DNA from: CAVXEH01 sp963805305
GTDB taxonomy: Bacteria; Chloroflexota; Limnocylindria; QHBO01
Direction: 5' to 3'
Assembly (NCBI GenBank): GCA_963805305.1
Contig: CAWDTM010000003.1
Location: 434,001-498,000 of the forward strand
DNA: 64,000 nucleotides
A program made the translations under genes and the position numbers. Shown piece by piece: positions 47,704-55,788 of this stretch. Each line of letters opens with the position of its first letter. Position 1 is the stretch's first letter. The notes under the pieces are model-generated. The model saw nothing but the letters and a program-made list of their open reading frames with translations. It was not told where the DNA came from and made no database searches.

Positions 47704-48636
47704 GTGCCGACCCTATCCCCCGCGCTCGCCGTAGCTGCCGGTCGCGTCCTGCGCGCCCGCAGCGGCTTCTACTCCATCCAGACCGATGCCGGCCTCGTCG
47801 AGTGCCGGCTCCGCGGCAGGGTGACCCGTGACCGTCTCAACGCCGATCCCTGCGTCATCGGCGACGCGGTGGCGATCAGCCTGCAGGCCGGTGGCACCGG
47901 CATGATCGAGACCATCGAGCCGCGCCGCTCCCGGTTCAGCCGGCGCCAGCCCGGTCCTCGGGGAACCTGGCGCGAGGATGTCATGGTCGCCAACCTCGAC
48001 CAGGTCCTCGTCGTGTTCGCCTGCGCGGACCCGATGCCCCACCTCCGCATGGTCGACCGCTTCCTCGTCGTCGCGGAGCACAACGAGATCCCGGCCGTGC
48101 TGGTGGTCAACAAGACCGACCTGTGCGGCGACGAGGCCGCCGGCGCCACGTTCGCCGAGTACGAACGGATCGGCTACCCCGTCCACCATGTCAGCGCCGC
48201 GAGCGGCTCTGGCATCGAAGCCCTGGGCGAGCAGCTGGCAGGGCGGATCAGCGTCCTCACCGGCCCGTCGGGCGTGGGCAAGTCGACGCTCCTCAACGCG
48301 ATCGAGCCGGGTCTCCGGCTGGCCACCGGACTTGTCAGCGAGGTGCTCCACAAGGGCCGCCACACGACCACCGCCGCGGAGCTCCATCCGATCCTGTCCG
48401 GGCGCGGCTGGGTCGCGGACACGCCCGGGATCCGGGAGCTGGGGCTGTGGGCCATCCCGCCGGACGAGCTGGCCTGGTGTTTCCCGGAGATGCGCCCGCA
48501 CCTCGGCGCGTGTGGCTTCAACGACTGCCAGCACACCCACGAGCCCCGCTGCGCGGTGCGGGCCGCGGTCGAGCGTGGCGAGGTCGGCGAGGCGCGGTAC
48601 GACTCGTACCGCCGTTTGCTGGCCGGGGAGAGCTGA
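47704..48636 (+). CDS. rsgA: Ribosome small-subunit maturation GTPase RsgA
   Basis: A 310-residue circularly permuted GTPase that checks late 30S ribosome assembly. An OB-fold occupies about residues 15-90. The GTPase motifs come in permuted order: NKTDL (G4) near 137, then GPSGVGKSTLLNAI (G1) near 192 and DTPGIREL (G3) near 239. The C-terminal zinc site is CGFNDCQHTHEPRC near 265 (three Cys, one His). The start is GTG 47704 with GGAG upstream. It is transcribed from the TTGACA promoter through a long leader. Confidence 0.95.
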   Translation: MPTLSPALAVAAGRVLRARSGFYSIQTDAGLVECRLRGRVTRDRLNADPCVIGDAVAISLQAGGTGMIETIEPRRSRFSRRQPGPRGTWREDVMVANLDQVLVVFACADPMPHLRMVDRFLVVAEHNEIPAVLVVNKTDLCGDEAAGATFAEYERIGYPVHHVSAASGSGIEALGEQLAGRISVLTGPSGVGKSTLLNAIEPGLRLATGLVSEVLHKGRHTTTAAELHPILSGRGWVADTPGIRELGLWAIPPDELAWCFPEMRPHLGACGFNDCQHTHEPRCAVRAAVERGEVGEARYDSYRRLLAGES

Positions 48637-48669
48637 GCCCGGCAACGCGCCGGCAGCCCTCGGCCGGGT

Positions 48670-49179
48670 TCACGGGAGCCGAGTCGCGCGCTCACGTCCG
48701 CTGGCACGGGCGTACGCCCATACGTCGATGTCCGGCGGCGTGCGGCCCAGGACGCTCAGTACGGTGCAGACCTGGCTGCGATGGTCGGTGCCGTGATGGA
48801 GGACCTGGGCCAGGCGGATGCCCATCGGGGAGTGGATCTCCCACCCCTCGTCGGTCTCGACGATATCGGCGTCGGGATCGAGCGCTCCCGCGAGCAGCTC
48901 GCGCCACGCCGCCTGGTCCGCCTGCATTGCCGACACCAGCTCGTCCAGGCCAGGCGCGTCCTCGTCGTCGATCTGTGGCAGAACGGCACCGGCCGGGAAG
49001 AAGGAGAGGTACCAGCGGTCGGAGGCCACCATGTGCCGCAGCGTGCTCATGATCGAGCCGTAGGTACCCGGCGCCACCGTCGCGAGTTGCTCCGGCGTGA
49101 GCTCGCGGCAGCTCTCGATCAGCCGATCTGTCGCCCAGATGTGGTGGTCGAACGCGTCGTGCAGAAGGGACTTGCTCAT
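48670..49179 (-). CDS. DinB family metal-dependent protein
   Basis: A 169-residue four-helix DinB/YfiT-type protein. Three metal-binding histidines are in the usual places: AFDHHIWATDRL near residue 12, TLRHMVASDRW near 48 and LHHGTDHRSQV near 128. DinB-like proteins include thiol transferases (bacillithiol or mycothiol dependent) and others without known activity. A TAGGCT hexamer six bases before ATG 49179 decides the start among three close candidates. Confidence 0.85.
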   Translation of the reverse strand: MSKSLLHDAFDHHIWATDRLIESCRELTPEQLATVAPGTYGSIMSTLRHMVASDRWYLSFFPAGAVLPQIDDEDAPGLDELVSAMQADQAAWRELLAGALDPDADIVETDEGWEIHSPMGIRLAQVLHHGTDHRSQVCTVLSVLGRTPPDIDVWAYARASGRERATRLP

Positions 49180-49185
49180 CACATG

Positions 49186-49191
49186 AGCCTA
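49186..49191 (-). promoter_or_regulatory. -10 element of the DinB gene (leaderless)
   Basis: TAGGCT on the minus strand preceded by GG, six bases before ATG 49179. Confidence 0.55.
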
Positions 49192-49278
49192 CCCGCCGCC
49201 CGGGCGGAAACGCGTCAGGATGCCCGGCGTGCGTGCGCCGTCCCGGCCGGTGGGAGGGAGGCGCAGCGGTCGTTCACC

Positions 49279-50376
49279 TCAGGAGGCGGCCGGCAGGATG
49301 AGGCGGAAACGCGCGCCACCGCCCTCGGCATTCTCGGCGTGCACGCTGCCGCCGTGAGCCCGGGCGATGGCCTGCACGATCGCGAGGCCCAGACCGGAGG
49401 ACCCGCTGCTGCGATCGCGGGCCGAATCGGCCTGGTAGAAGCGATCGAAGAGGTAGGGCAGGTGGTCGGGGGCGATACCGGGCCCGTGATCTCGGAGCCC
49501 CAGCTCCACCCAGCCCGCCGTCGCAGGCGCTGCCGACAGCTCGAGCGCGGACCCGGCGGGGGCGACCCGCAGCGCGTTGTCCAGGATGGCTCCCAGCGCC
49601 TGGCGGACCCGGTCGCGGTCGGCGCGCACCAGCAGGGCCGGGTCGGCATCCACCGAGAGCCGGACCGATGCCGCCGCGGCGCGCGTCTCGAAGGCGCTCG
49701 CGGTCTCCTGGAGCAGGCCGCGCGCCGCAACCGGAACCGGCTGGATCGCCAGGCGTCCGGACTCCGCGAGGCTGATGGTCCGCAGGTCGTCGACGATGCG
49801 CGACAGCAGTCGCGCCTGGTCCCGGATCGTGGCCAGGTGCCGCTCGTCGTGCTCGTAGACACCGTCGAGCACCGCGGAGCTGGTGGCGTCGATCACGGCG
49901 AGCGGCGTCTTCAGCTCGTGCGCCACGTCCGCAAAGAGGCGGCGGCGGCCCGCCTCCGACCGCTCCAGCTCGCTCGCCATCTGGTCGAACGTCCGCCCCA
50001 GACTGCCCAGCTCATCGCCGCGCGCGGCGAGGCCGCTGCGAGCCGAGAGGTCGCCTCCGGCGATGCGACGCGCCGCGGCCGCAAGCCGGCCCAGCGGTCG
50101 GGTGAGGAGCCCGGCTGCGACGAGGCCGATCACCGAGGCCACGATCGCCGCGCCGATGGCGACGAGCACCAGGGTGAGCACGGTATCGGCCTGGACCTGG
50201 GCGTAGTGGCCGCCGGCCATCGCTCCGGGGCCCTGCCCGCGGCCCGGGGCGAGCCCCTCCTGCTCCAGCCGGGCAAAGCCGCGGCCCACGACGATCGGCG
50301 TGGCGATCGCCACGGCGGCGGCGGTCCCGACCGCGACGATGGCGAAGGTGATGGCCAGGCGGACGCGCAGCGTCAC
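49279..50376 (-). CDS. Sensor histidine kinase
   Basis: A 365-residue membrane sensor kinase. Two membrane helices (residues 8-28 and about 66-90) enclose a short Gly/Gln-rich extracytoplasmic loop of about 35 residues. Then come HAMP (RPLGRLAAAARRIAGGDL near 93), HisKA with the phosphorylated His in FADVAHELKTPLAV near 152, N-box LDNALRV near 265, G1 DHGPGIAPDHL near 297 and G2 GSSGLGLAIV near 328. The sensor loop is short, so the signal may come from the membrane or from a partner such as the secreted protein at 51170. GTG overlaps the regulator stop. Confidence 0.95.
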   Translation of the reverse strand: MTLRVRLAITFAIVAVGTAAAVAIATPIVVGRGFARLEQEGLAPGRGQGPGAMAGGHYAQVQADTVLTLVLVAIGAAIVASVIGLVAAGLLTRPLGRLAAAARRIAGGDLSARSGLAARGDELGSLGRTFDQMASELERSEAGRRRLFADVAHELKTPLAVIDATSSAVLDGVYEHDERHLATIRDQARLLSRIVDDLRTISLAESGRLAIQPVPVAARGLLQETASAFETRAAAASVRLSVDADPALLVRADRDRVRQALGAILDNALRVAPAGSALELSAAPATAGWVELGLRDHGPGIAPDHLPYLFDRFYQADSARDRSSGSSGLGLAIVQAIARAHGGSVHAENAEGGGARFRLILPAAS

Positions 50377-51092
50377 GATCGGGCCGCCCGATACCCGACG
50401 CCGCGAACCGTCTCGAGGTAGGCGCCGCCATCGGGCCGAACGCCCAGCTTGTGGCGCAGGTTCTTCACGTGGCTGTCGATGGTGCGGTCGAACGCCTCGA
50501 ACGCCTCGCCGAACGCCCGCTCGCCGAGCTGCGCGCGCGTCCAGACCCGTCCCGGCTGCGCCGTGACCGCGTCGAGGAGCTCGAACTCCGTGCGCGTGAG
50601 GCCGAGGTCGACGCCACCCCGGAGCACCTGCCGGGACCCGAGATCGACGACGAGGTCCAGGTAGGCGCGCTCATCGACGGGCGTTTCCGGGGCGGCGGCC
50701 GGTGCCGGGACGGTCGCGCCGATGCGGCGGAGCACGGCCCCGACCCGCGCCGCGAGCTCGCGCGGCTCGAAGGGCTTCGTGACGTAGTCGTCCGCCCCCA
50801 GCTCCAGGCCCGCGACCCGATCGGCTACCTCGTCGCGGGCGGTGAGGACGATCACCCCGGGGGTCTGGCCGTCCGGTTGGGGGTGGCTGCGCAGGTCGCG
50901 GAGCACGTCGAACCCGGAGAGGCCGGGCAGCATGACGTCCAGGACGACGACCTCCGGTCTCCACGCGCGCGCCGCTGCAACCGCTGCCGGTCCGTCGGCC
51001 GCGGTCCGCACGGCATGGCCGTCACGCTCCAGGTAGGCGCGCACGACCTCGACGATGTGCGGCTCGTCGTCCACGACCAGGATCCTCGCCAT
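50373..51092 (-). CDS. OmpR-family response regulator
   Basis: A 239-residue two-component regulator. The receiver domain (1-120) has the acidic pair VVDDEP, phospho-acceptor Asp in VVLDVMLPG near 54, Thr in VLTARD and Lys in VTKPFEP near 105. The winged-helix DNA-binding domain (about 140-238) ends in the typical LRHKLGVRPDGGAYLETVRGVGYR. It works with the kinase encoded next to it (GTGA overlap). Confidence 0.95.
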   Translation of the reverse strand: MARILVVDDEPHIVEVVRAYLERDGHAVRTAADGPAAVAAARAWRPEVVVLDVMLPGLSGFDVLRDLRSHPQPDGQTPGVIVLTARDEVADRVAGLELGADDYVTKPFEPRELAARVGAVLRRIGATVPAPAAAPETPVDERAYLDLVVDLGSRQVLRGGVDLGLTRTEFELLDAVTAQPGRVWTRAQLGERAFGEAFEAFDRTIDSHVKNLRHKLGVRPDGGAYLETVRGVGYRAARS

Positions 51093-51169
51093 GCCCGGAG
51101 CATGCGGAGCGGCCGGACCCGGCGAAAGGTCCGACCGTCCCGAAATGGCCGTCGTCACCGGCCCTGCTT

Positions 51170-51694
51170 TCAGGGCTGACCAGGGCCGTGCGGTCCGGTG
51201 CCGTCGCACTCGCCCGTCCCGTCGCCGTCACCCCGCGGTCCCGGACCGACCCCGCCGCCGGCACCGTTCGCCGCGGCCTGCTTGCCCGCGCCGTTGCCAC
51301 CGGCGCCCACCGCCGCACCCTGCATGCCGCCGGCCGCGGTCTGCTGGACCATGACCTGGGCACGCTCGCGGACCTGGTCGGTCACGGCAGTCGCCTCGTC
51401 CTTCGTCAGAGCGCCATTCTCGACCCGGGCCTCGATCCGATCCGTCCAGCGCGTCACCAGCGCATCGACGACGTCGGACGGCGCGACGCCCTGCTGCTCG
51501 GCGATCCCGGCCAGCGACAGGCCGTCGTGGCGCAGCTCCATGACCTGCTCTCGCGTCAGCCCCACTGCCTGGGCGGCCGCCTGGCCCCCGCCGTTCTGCG
51601 GGCCGGCCGCGGCCACTGTGGCCACCACCGCCAACGCGCCGAGCGCGGCAACCGCGCCCGCCAGCCCCAGCTTCCTCGTCATCGTCATGGTCAT
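51170..51694 (-). CDS. Secreted helical protein upstream of the two-component system
   Basis: A 174-residue protein with a signal peptide (MTMTMTRKLGLAGAVAALGALAVV, cleavage likely after VAAAGP). A helical segment (LTREQVMELRHDGLSLAGIAEQQGV, then RWTDRIEARVENGALTKDEATAVTDQV) resembles DUF2680-like or ShOCT-like helices. The tail of about 55 residues is Gly/Ala/Asn-rich. AAAGGAGC precedes the ATG, which is followed by two in-frame Met-Thr repeats. It lies 77 bases before the response regulator on the same strand and may be its target or its sensor partner. Confidence 0.75.
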   Translation of the reverse strand: MTMTMTRKLGLAGAVAALGALAVVATVAAAGPQNGGGQAAAQAVGLTREQVMELRHDGLSLAGIAEQQGVAPSDVVDALVTRWTDRIEARVENGALTKDEATAVTDQVRERAQVMVQQTAAGGMQGAAVGAGGNGAGKQAAANGAGGGVGPGPRGDGDGTGECDGTGPHGPGQP

Positions 51695-51875
51695 CGGACC
51701 TGCTCCTTTCGCTCCATTGGTGCCCGGGTCTTCTACCGGGACGATGCGAGCGTCAGGGACGCAGGTGGAGGGCGCGTGGAAGGAGCATGGAGCGCACGTG
51801 CAGGCTCCGTGGCGGTCGCCCGCACGCCCCCGACCCCGGCAACGAGCCGACCGCCATCGGCGTGCCTCGCGGAGG

Positions 51876-51912
51876 CGATGGGACCCGGCGGCGCACGCCG
51901 CGGGTCCCATCG
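51876..51912 (-). terminator. Hairpin terminator after the M36-like protease
   Basis: Perfect arms CGATGGGACCC and GGGTCCCATCG around a GC-rich, partly paired centre. It lies about 14 bases beyond the stop of the minus-strand protease at 51926. Confidence 0.6.
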
Positions 51913-51925
51913 GTCCGGGCTCCGC

Positions 51926-52948
51926 CTACAGGATGCCGCGGGCCTGGAAGGCGGCCCTGGCCATGTTCGCGTCGGCGGTCCCGTACAGGGACTGCACCGT
52001 CGACACGATGTCGGTGGCCAGCGACGGCATGGTCGGATCCTCCTGGCCGATCTGGGCCAGGAGGATGGCGGTGTCGGCGTGCACGTGGCCGATCGCGCTC
52101 CGCATCTCCCACAGGGCCTGGGACCAGATCTCGCCGTCGGCGTGGACCTCGCCAACCAGGTCGGTCGGGTATGCCTTGTTGTCATCGAGCCGGCGCAGGC
52201 AATGGACGGGACCCCGCGTGTACGACACGGAATCCCAGTCGGCGACGCAGGCCGGATCGCCGGCCGGGGCGATGATGTCCGTCACGTCCGCGGCCCAGTA
52301 GTCCCCGAACCCCTCGCCGATCGCGCCCGACTCCTCCCCGACGTAGAAGGTTGGCGAGCTGGCGAAATGGAGGGCGTGGCCGTACTCGTGGAGGATCACC
52401 TCCGCGTCCTCGGCGTCGTCGACGCCGCCCTTCCCGAAGCGAAGCTCGAGACGCGGATGGTCGGACGCAAAGCTGTTGTCATAGCCGAGCTGGTTGATGC
52501 GGACCCGCTGGGGCTGGTTGTCGATCCCCGGATACGTGCTCCCGAAGCCGAGTGACTGGACGTAGACCTGGGCCCGGGTGATCCAGTAGTAGGCCATCAC
52601 CTGCTCGAACTGGTCGTCGTGCCGGTTGTAGTCGTACGTGCCGGTGGTCGAGAAGGCGGGCGTCCCCGTCGAGGACACGACGCAGGCCCAGTCGCCGCAC
52701 AGGTAGCCCGACCCGTCGAGGTTGGTCAGGGTGACCGTCCTGTACGCGGGCTGGAGGGCGGCGTAGTCCGCGTCCTTCTGGTCGGTCAGGGACTCGTCTC
52801 CCAGCTGCGCCACCGGGTTCGGGAAGAAGACCGTTGCCAGCGCGGTCGAGCCGGGCACCGGCGGCGGCTGCTTGGCGAGGGTTGGGCCGGGGGTGAGGGA
52901 CGCGGCGAGCAGCAGCGCGACCGCGAGCGACGTGACGCGGCGGGACAT
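51926..52948 (-). CDS. Secreted fungalysin-like (M36-type) metalloprotease
   Basis: A 340-residue secreted zinc protease. Signal peptide: MSRRVTSLAVALLLAASL, cleavage near PTLAKQ. The metal site is VILHEYGHALHF (HExxH) near residue 212, and the third ligand Glu is in GAIGEGFGDYWAADVTD about 22 residues later, the M36/M4-like spacing. NRHDDQFEQVMAYYWI before it is also typical of fungalysin. Two Cys pairs (LCGDWAC; PACVADW...VHCLRR) may form disulfides. AGGAGG precedes ATG 52948. A TTGACC-17-TACCGT promoter lies upstream. Confidence 0.88.
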   Translation of the reverse strand: MSRRVTSLAVALLLAASLTPGPTLAKQPPPVPGSTALATVFFPNPVAQLGDESLTDQKDADYAALQPAYRTVTLTNLDGSGYLCGDWACVVSSTGTPAFSTTGTYDYNRHDDQFEQVMAYYWITRAQVYVQSLGFGSTYPGIDNQPQRVRINQLGYDNSFASDHPRLELRFGKGGVDDAEDAEVILHEYGHALHFASSPTFYVGEESGAIGEGFGDYWAADVTDIIAPAGDPACVADWDSVSYTRGPVHCLRRLDDNKAYPTDLVGEVHADGEIWSQALWEMRSAIGHVHADTAILLAQIGQEDPTMPSLATDIVSTVQSLYGTADANMARAAFQARGIL

Positions 52949-53046
52949 GGGCGAGGGCCTCCTGGTGCTATCGGCTCGCGGCGTTGCGGACCCGCGAGTG
53001 GGACCGTCCGACGGGTTGCGGCGCGCCATCGACACGCCGGACTGCC

Positions 53047-53075
53047 ACGGTAGGCCCCGACCGGGGACCGGTCAA
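53047..53075 (-). promoter_or_regulatory. Promoter of the secreted protease
   Basis: On the minus strand, TTGACC (53075-53070), 17 bases, then TACCGT (53052-53047). The predicted leader of about 90 bases also holds an in-frame GTG/ATG (53035/53029) that would extend the protein; the signal peptide and ribosome site favour ATG 52948. Confidence 0.55.
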
Positions 53076-53133
53076 CGTGCTCGGTGCGGTGGCGCACCAT
53101 TCGCTCCGCATCGACGGCTCGCGGGCGCGGCGC

Positions 53134-53139
53134 TAGAAT
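53134..53139 (+). promoter_or_regulatory. -10 element of tRNA-Gly
   Basis: TAGAAT preceded by GC, about 16 bases before the mature tRNA start. A tRNA gene with this hexamer is good internal evidence that GCTAnnnT is a promoter element here. Confidence 0.65.
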
Positions 53140-53155
53140 CGGCCTCGCTCCACGG

Positions 53156-53229
53156 GCGGGTATGGCGTAGTGGTAGCGTGCGACCTTCCCAAGGTTGAGG
53201 CACGGGTTCAATCCCCGTTACCCGCTCCA
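53156..53229 (+). tRNA. tRNA-Gly (anticodon CCC)
   Basis: A complete 74-base cloverleaf: acceptor arms GCGGGTA and TACCCGC, D-loop with GTAGTGGTAGC, anticodon stem CGACC/GGTTG with loop TTCCCAA (anticodon CCC at 53188-53190), T-arm CGGGTTCAATCCCCG, and encoded CCA. It reads GGG codons. Confidence 0.96.
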
Positions 53230-53266
53230 TCCCCTCGTTGACCGCGGCTCGCCATCGGCGCCCGGC

Positions 53267-54172
53267 TCATCCCTCCAGGGCAGCTCCCAACTTCTCCTCG
53301 CCGGCCATGCCCCGCGCTGGCCGGGTCGCGAGCCACGACCCGACCAGGATCAGGCCCAACCCCGCCAGGGTTGCGGTTCCGACCGTCTCGCCGATGAGGA
53401 CCACGCCAAGCACGAGCGCGATCACCGGGTTGACGTAGGTGATGACGGTGGCGCGTCCCGGGCCAGCCTCCGCGATCAGCGCGAAGAAGACGACGAAGGC
53501 GGCCGCTGAGCAGACCAGCCCCAGGACCACCACCGAGCCGATGGCGCCCACCGTGGGCGCGGCGGACGGCGCCGACAGGATCGCCGGCGGGGCGAGGGCG
53601 ATGGCGCTGACCAGCAGCGCCACGGTGACCGGACCCAGCGAATGCACGCCGGAAAGCCAGCGCTTCACGATGAACGGACCGACGGCGTAGCCAGCCGCGG
53701 CGATCAGGATCATGACAGCGCCGAGCAGCTCGTCTGCGCGCCCGGCGACGTCGATGTCGAGGAGCACCACCACCCCCACCAGCCCGATGACCAGGCCGAT
53801 GAGGCGGCCGCCACCGACACGCTCGTCGGGGTCGAGGCGGATGGCGAGCAGGGCGACCACGAGCGGGACGGTCGCGATGAGGATGGCTGCGAGCGACGAG
53901 GAGACGTGCTGCTCGCCGGCTGCGATCAGCGGGAACGGCACGACGATCTCCACGATGCCGAAGGCCGCCGCCGCGCGCCACCGGGAGCGCATGCCCCGCA
54001 GGGCGCCCGCTCGCCAGGCGATGGGCAGCAGGACGACCGCCGCCAGGGCGACTCTGCCCCAGGCCACGAGCGTGGGCGGCATGCCGCCGTCCACGGCGAG
54101 CTTGATGAACAGGTACGGGATGCCCCAGATCAGGGACATCCCGGCAAAGAGGGCCCAGCCGCGGGGAGTCAC
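53267..54172 (-). CDS. EamA/DMT-superfamily transporter
   Basis: A 301-residue protein with about ten membrane helices in two EamA repeats: MSLIWGIPYLFIKLAVDGGMPP near the start, and FFALIAEAGPGRATVITYVNPVIALVLGV (shown here only as a reference to residues 228-256) with GETVGTATLAGLGLILVG at the end. A substrate exporter of unknown specificity, distinct from the copy at 1219. The start is taken as GTG 54172; no clear promoter is seen. It may be co-transcribed with the lipoprotein gene 46 bases upstream. Confidence 0.88.
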   Translation of the reverse strand: MTPRGWALFAGMSLIWGIPYLFIKLAVDGGMPPTLVAWGRVALAAVVLLPIAWRAGALRGMRSRWRAAAAFGIVEIVVPFPLIAAGEQHVSSSLAAILIATVPLVVALLAIRLDPDERVGGGRLIGLVIGLVGVVVLLDIDVAGRADELLGAVMILIAAAGYAVGPFIVKRWLSGVHSLGPVTVALLVSAIALAPPAILSAPSAAPTVGAIGSVVVLGLVCSAAAFVVFFALIAEAGPGRATVITYVNPVIALVLGVVLIGETVGTATLAGLGLILVGSWLATRPARGMAGEEKLGAALEG

Positions 54173-54218
54173 GCGACGGCTTGGCGTGGATCGTCCGCGC
54201 CGCGAACCGAGCTCGAAC

Positions 54219-54689
54219 TCAACGCGGCACCATGCGCAGGGTGATCGAGGTCACGTCGGTGACCACGCTCAGGGTGAGGGTGACCATGTTCGGGAGGAGC
54301 GCGGTGTCGGTGCAGCCGGATGCCGACGGTCCGGGATCGATGGTCAGGAGCAGGGCGTTCCCGGAGAGGTCCAGCGTGGGGTGGTCGCTGCACGCGGTGC
54401 TCTGCCAGTAGACCGCGACCTGGGTCAGCTCGCCGTTCGGATTCCACGCGGCCGGAGGGCTCGGGAGCGGATCGGGAGCGCCGGCTCCGCCGCCGGTCGC
54501 CGATCGAATCAGGCCGGTCTCGTCCTTGATGGTCACGGTGATGGTCGCGCCGGCGCGATCCATCTTCACCGCCAGGCCTCCGTTGGAGCAGGCTCCCAGC
54601 CCGAGGGCGAGGACCAGCGCTGCAGCCGTCGCCCGGGTGAATGGTGCGGGTCGCGTCGTCTTTCGCACGGCGGCAGTCTGCCCGATCAT
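54219..54689 (-). CDS. Putative lipoprotein
   Basis: A 156-residue predicted lipoprotein: basic N-terminus, hydrophobic segment ATAAALVLALGLG and lipobox LGAC|S (Cys near residue 34). The mature part is beta-rich, with two Cys (TACSDHP, SGCTDTALL) and no recognised domain. An alternative start at GTG (VRKTTRP) eight codons later would give a more usual signal peptide. It is divergent from the LPG-synthase-like gene, with only eight bases between starts. Confidence 0.72.
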   Translation of the reverse strand: MIGQTAAVRKTTRPAPFTRATAAALVLALGLGACSNGGLAVKMDRAGATITVTIKDETGLIRSATGGGAGAPDPLPSPPAAWNPNGELTQVAVYWQSTACSDHPTLDLSGNALLLTIDPGPSASGCTDTALLPNMVTLTLSVVTDVTSITLRMVPR

Positions 54690-54697
54690 GGCCGCTC

Positions 54698-55702
54698 ATG
54701 GAAGGCAGAATCGGCCGCCTCCTTCGATGGCTGGCTCGCGGCGCCAACCTGCGGATCGTCATCGCAGCGGCCGTGACCCTGTCGCTGTTCGGCTACGTCA
54801 TCGACATCGCCAGCCATGGCAACCTCGCCGGCTGGCTCGGCGAGATGCTGGGCCGGATCGGGTGGATCGCGGTGGGGCTCGCGCTCCCCTACTTCGCGCT
54901 GCGGGCGGTCACCTGGCACCTCCTGCTCGGGCAGGTCGGGGTGGACGCGCCGGTGCGCCGAACCGTCGCCGCCTTCTGTGCGGGCGAGCTGACGAAGAGC
55001 CTGCCCGGAGGGGTCTACGCGGAGACGTACGTGCTGGCGCGGATGGAGCGGCTCAGCGAGGCCCTGATCGTCGACGCGGCCGTGGCAACGACGGGCATGG
55101 ATGCCCTGGTGGGAACCGTGGCGTTCCTCACCGCCATGGCGATCGGGCTCCCGGGACGCGGCTGGTTCCGCATGCTGCTGATCGCCGCAGCGGCGGCCTG
55201 GATCGTCCTGTTCGCGCTGGCCTGGGTGGTGATCCGATGGTGGCGCCCGCACAAGCGACCCACGGCACCGGCCTGGGTGCGTGCCGCCGGCAGGATGGGA
55301 CAGGAAGCCGCTCGCGGCGCGACACGCCTCGTCCGGCCGTCGACGCTGAAGCCACTCGCGACGACGGCAGGGTCCCTGCTCATCTATGCCGTCGTGCTCT
55401 GGCTCGTCCTCGAGGCCGTGGGGCTGAGCGCCCTGGGTTTCGTCGCGGCGCTCAGCGTGGTGATGGTCACCAGCCTGGCAAACGACCTCCTGCCGATCCC
55501 CACCGAGCTGGGTCTGACGGAGATCACCGGCGTGGGCGTCCTCGGCGCCTACGGCGTGGGGGCGCCCGACGCTGCCATCGTGATGCTCGGCTACCGGGTG
55601 CTCACGACCGGGGCCCTCACCGTTGTCGCGCTGGCGGTCATCGTTGTCCTCCGCGGGACGTATCGTCCGCGGACCCGGGGAGAGCTCACTGGCGGCTCGT
55701 GA
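54698..55702 (+). CDS. Lysylphosphatidylglycerol synthase TM-region-like protein
   Basis: A 334-residue integral membrane protein of the UPF0104/LPG-synthase membrane-domain family, with about eight helices. Conserved features are ALPYFALRAVTWHLLLGQVG near residue 63, GELTKSLPGGVYAETYVLARM near 94 (only part typical) and the late LPIPTELGLTEITG near 268. These proteins flip or modify lipids; the catalytic aminoacyl-transferase domain is missing. ATG 54698 follows a GATCAT hexamer at eight bases. A strong hairpin follows the gene. Confidence 0.85.
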   Translation: MEGRIGRLLRWLARGANLRIVIAAAVTLSLFGYVIDIASHGNLAGWLGEMLGRIGWIAVGLALPYFALRAVTWHLLLGQVGVDAPVRRTVAAFCAGELTKSLPGGVYAETYVLARMERLSEALIVDAAVATTGMDALVGTVAFLTAMAIGLPGRGWFRMLLIAAAAAWIVLFALAWVVIRWWRPHKRPTAPAWVRAAGRMGQEAARGATRLVRPSTLKPLATTAGSLLIYAVVLWLVLEAVGLSALGFVAALSVVMVTSLANDLLPIPTELGLTEITGVGVLGAYGVGAPDAAIVMLGYRVLTTGALTVVALAVIVVLRGTYRPRTRGELTGGS

Positions 55703-55729
55703 TCCGCTCGTGAGCCACGACGGAACGAG

Positions 55730-55758
55730 CCGACCGCCCGGTCTGGCCGGGCGGTCGG
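55730..55758. terminator. Bidirectional hairpin terminator
   Basis: Perfect 11-base arms CCGACCGCCCG and CGGGCGGTCGG with a seven-base loop, between two convergent genes (stops at 55702 and 55789). Confidence 0.65.
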
Positions 55759-55788
55759 CGAGTCGCGCGGGATCCGTTGGTCAGGCGG

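Noticed and set aside
10672..53258. The word GCCATCGG recurs in several intergenic gaps (10672, 24794, 37816, 47530, 51853, 53251).
   Set aside because: The same word is also frequent inside genes (codons for Ala-Ile-Gly and similar), and in some gaps it is simply one arm of a hairpin. Without a count against a shuffled background I do not claim a regulatory element.
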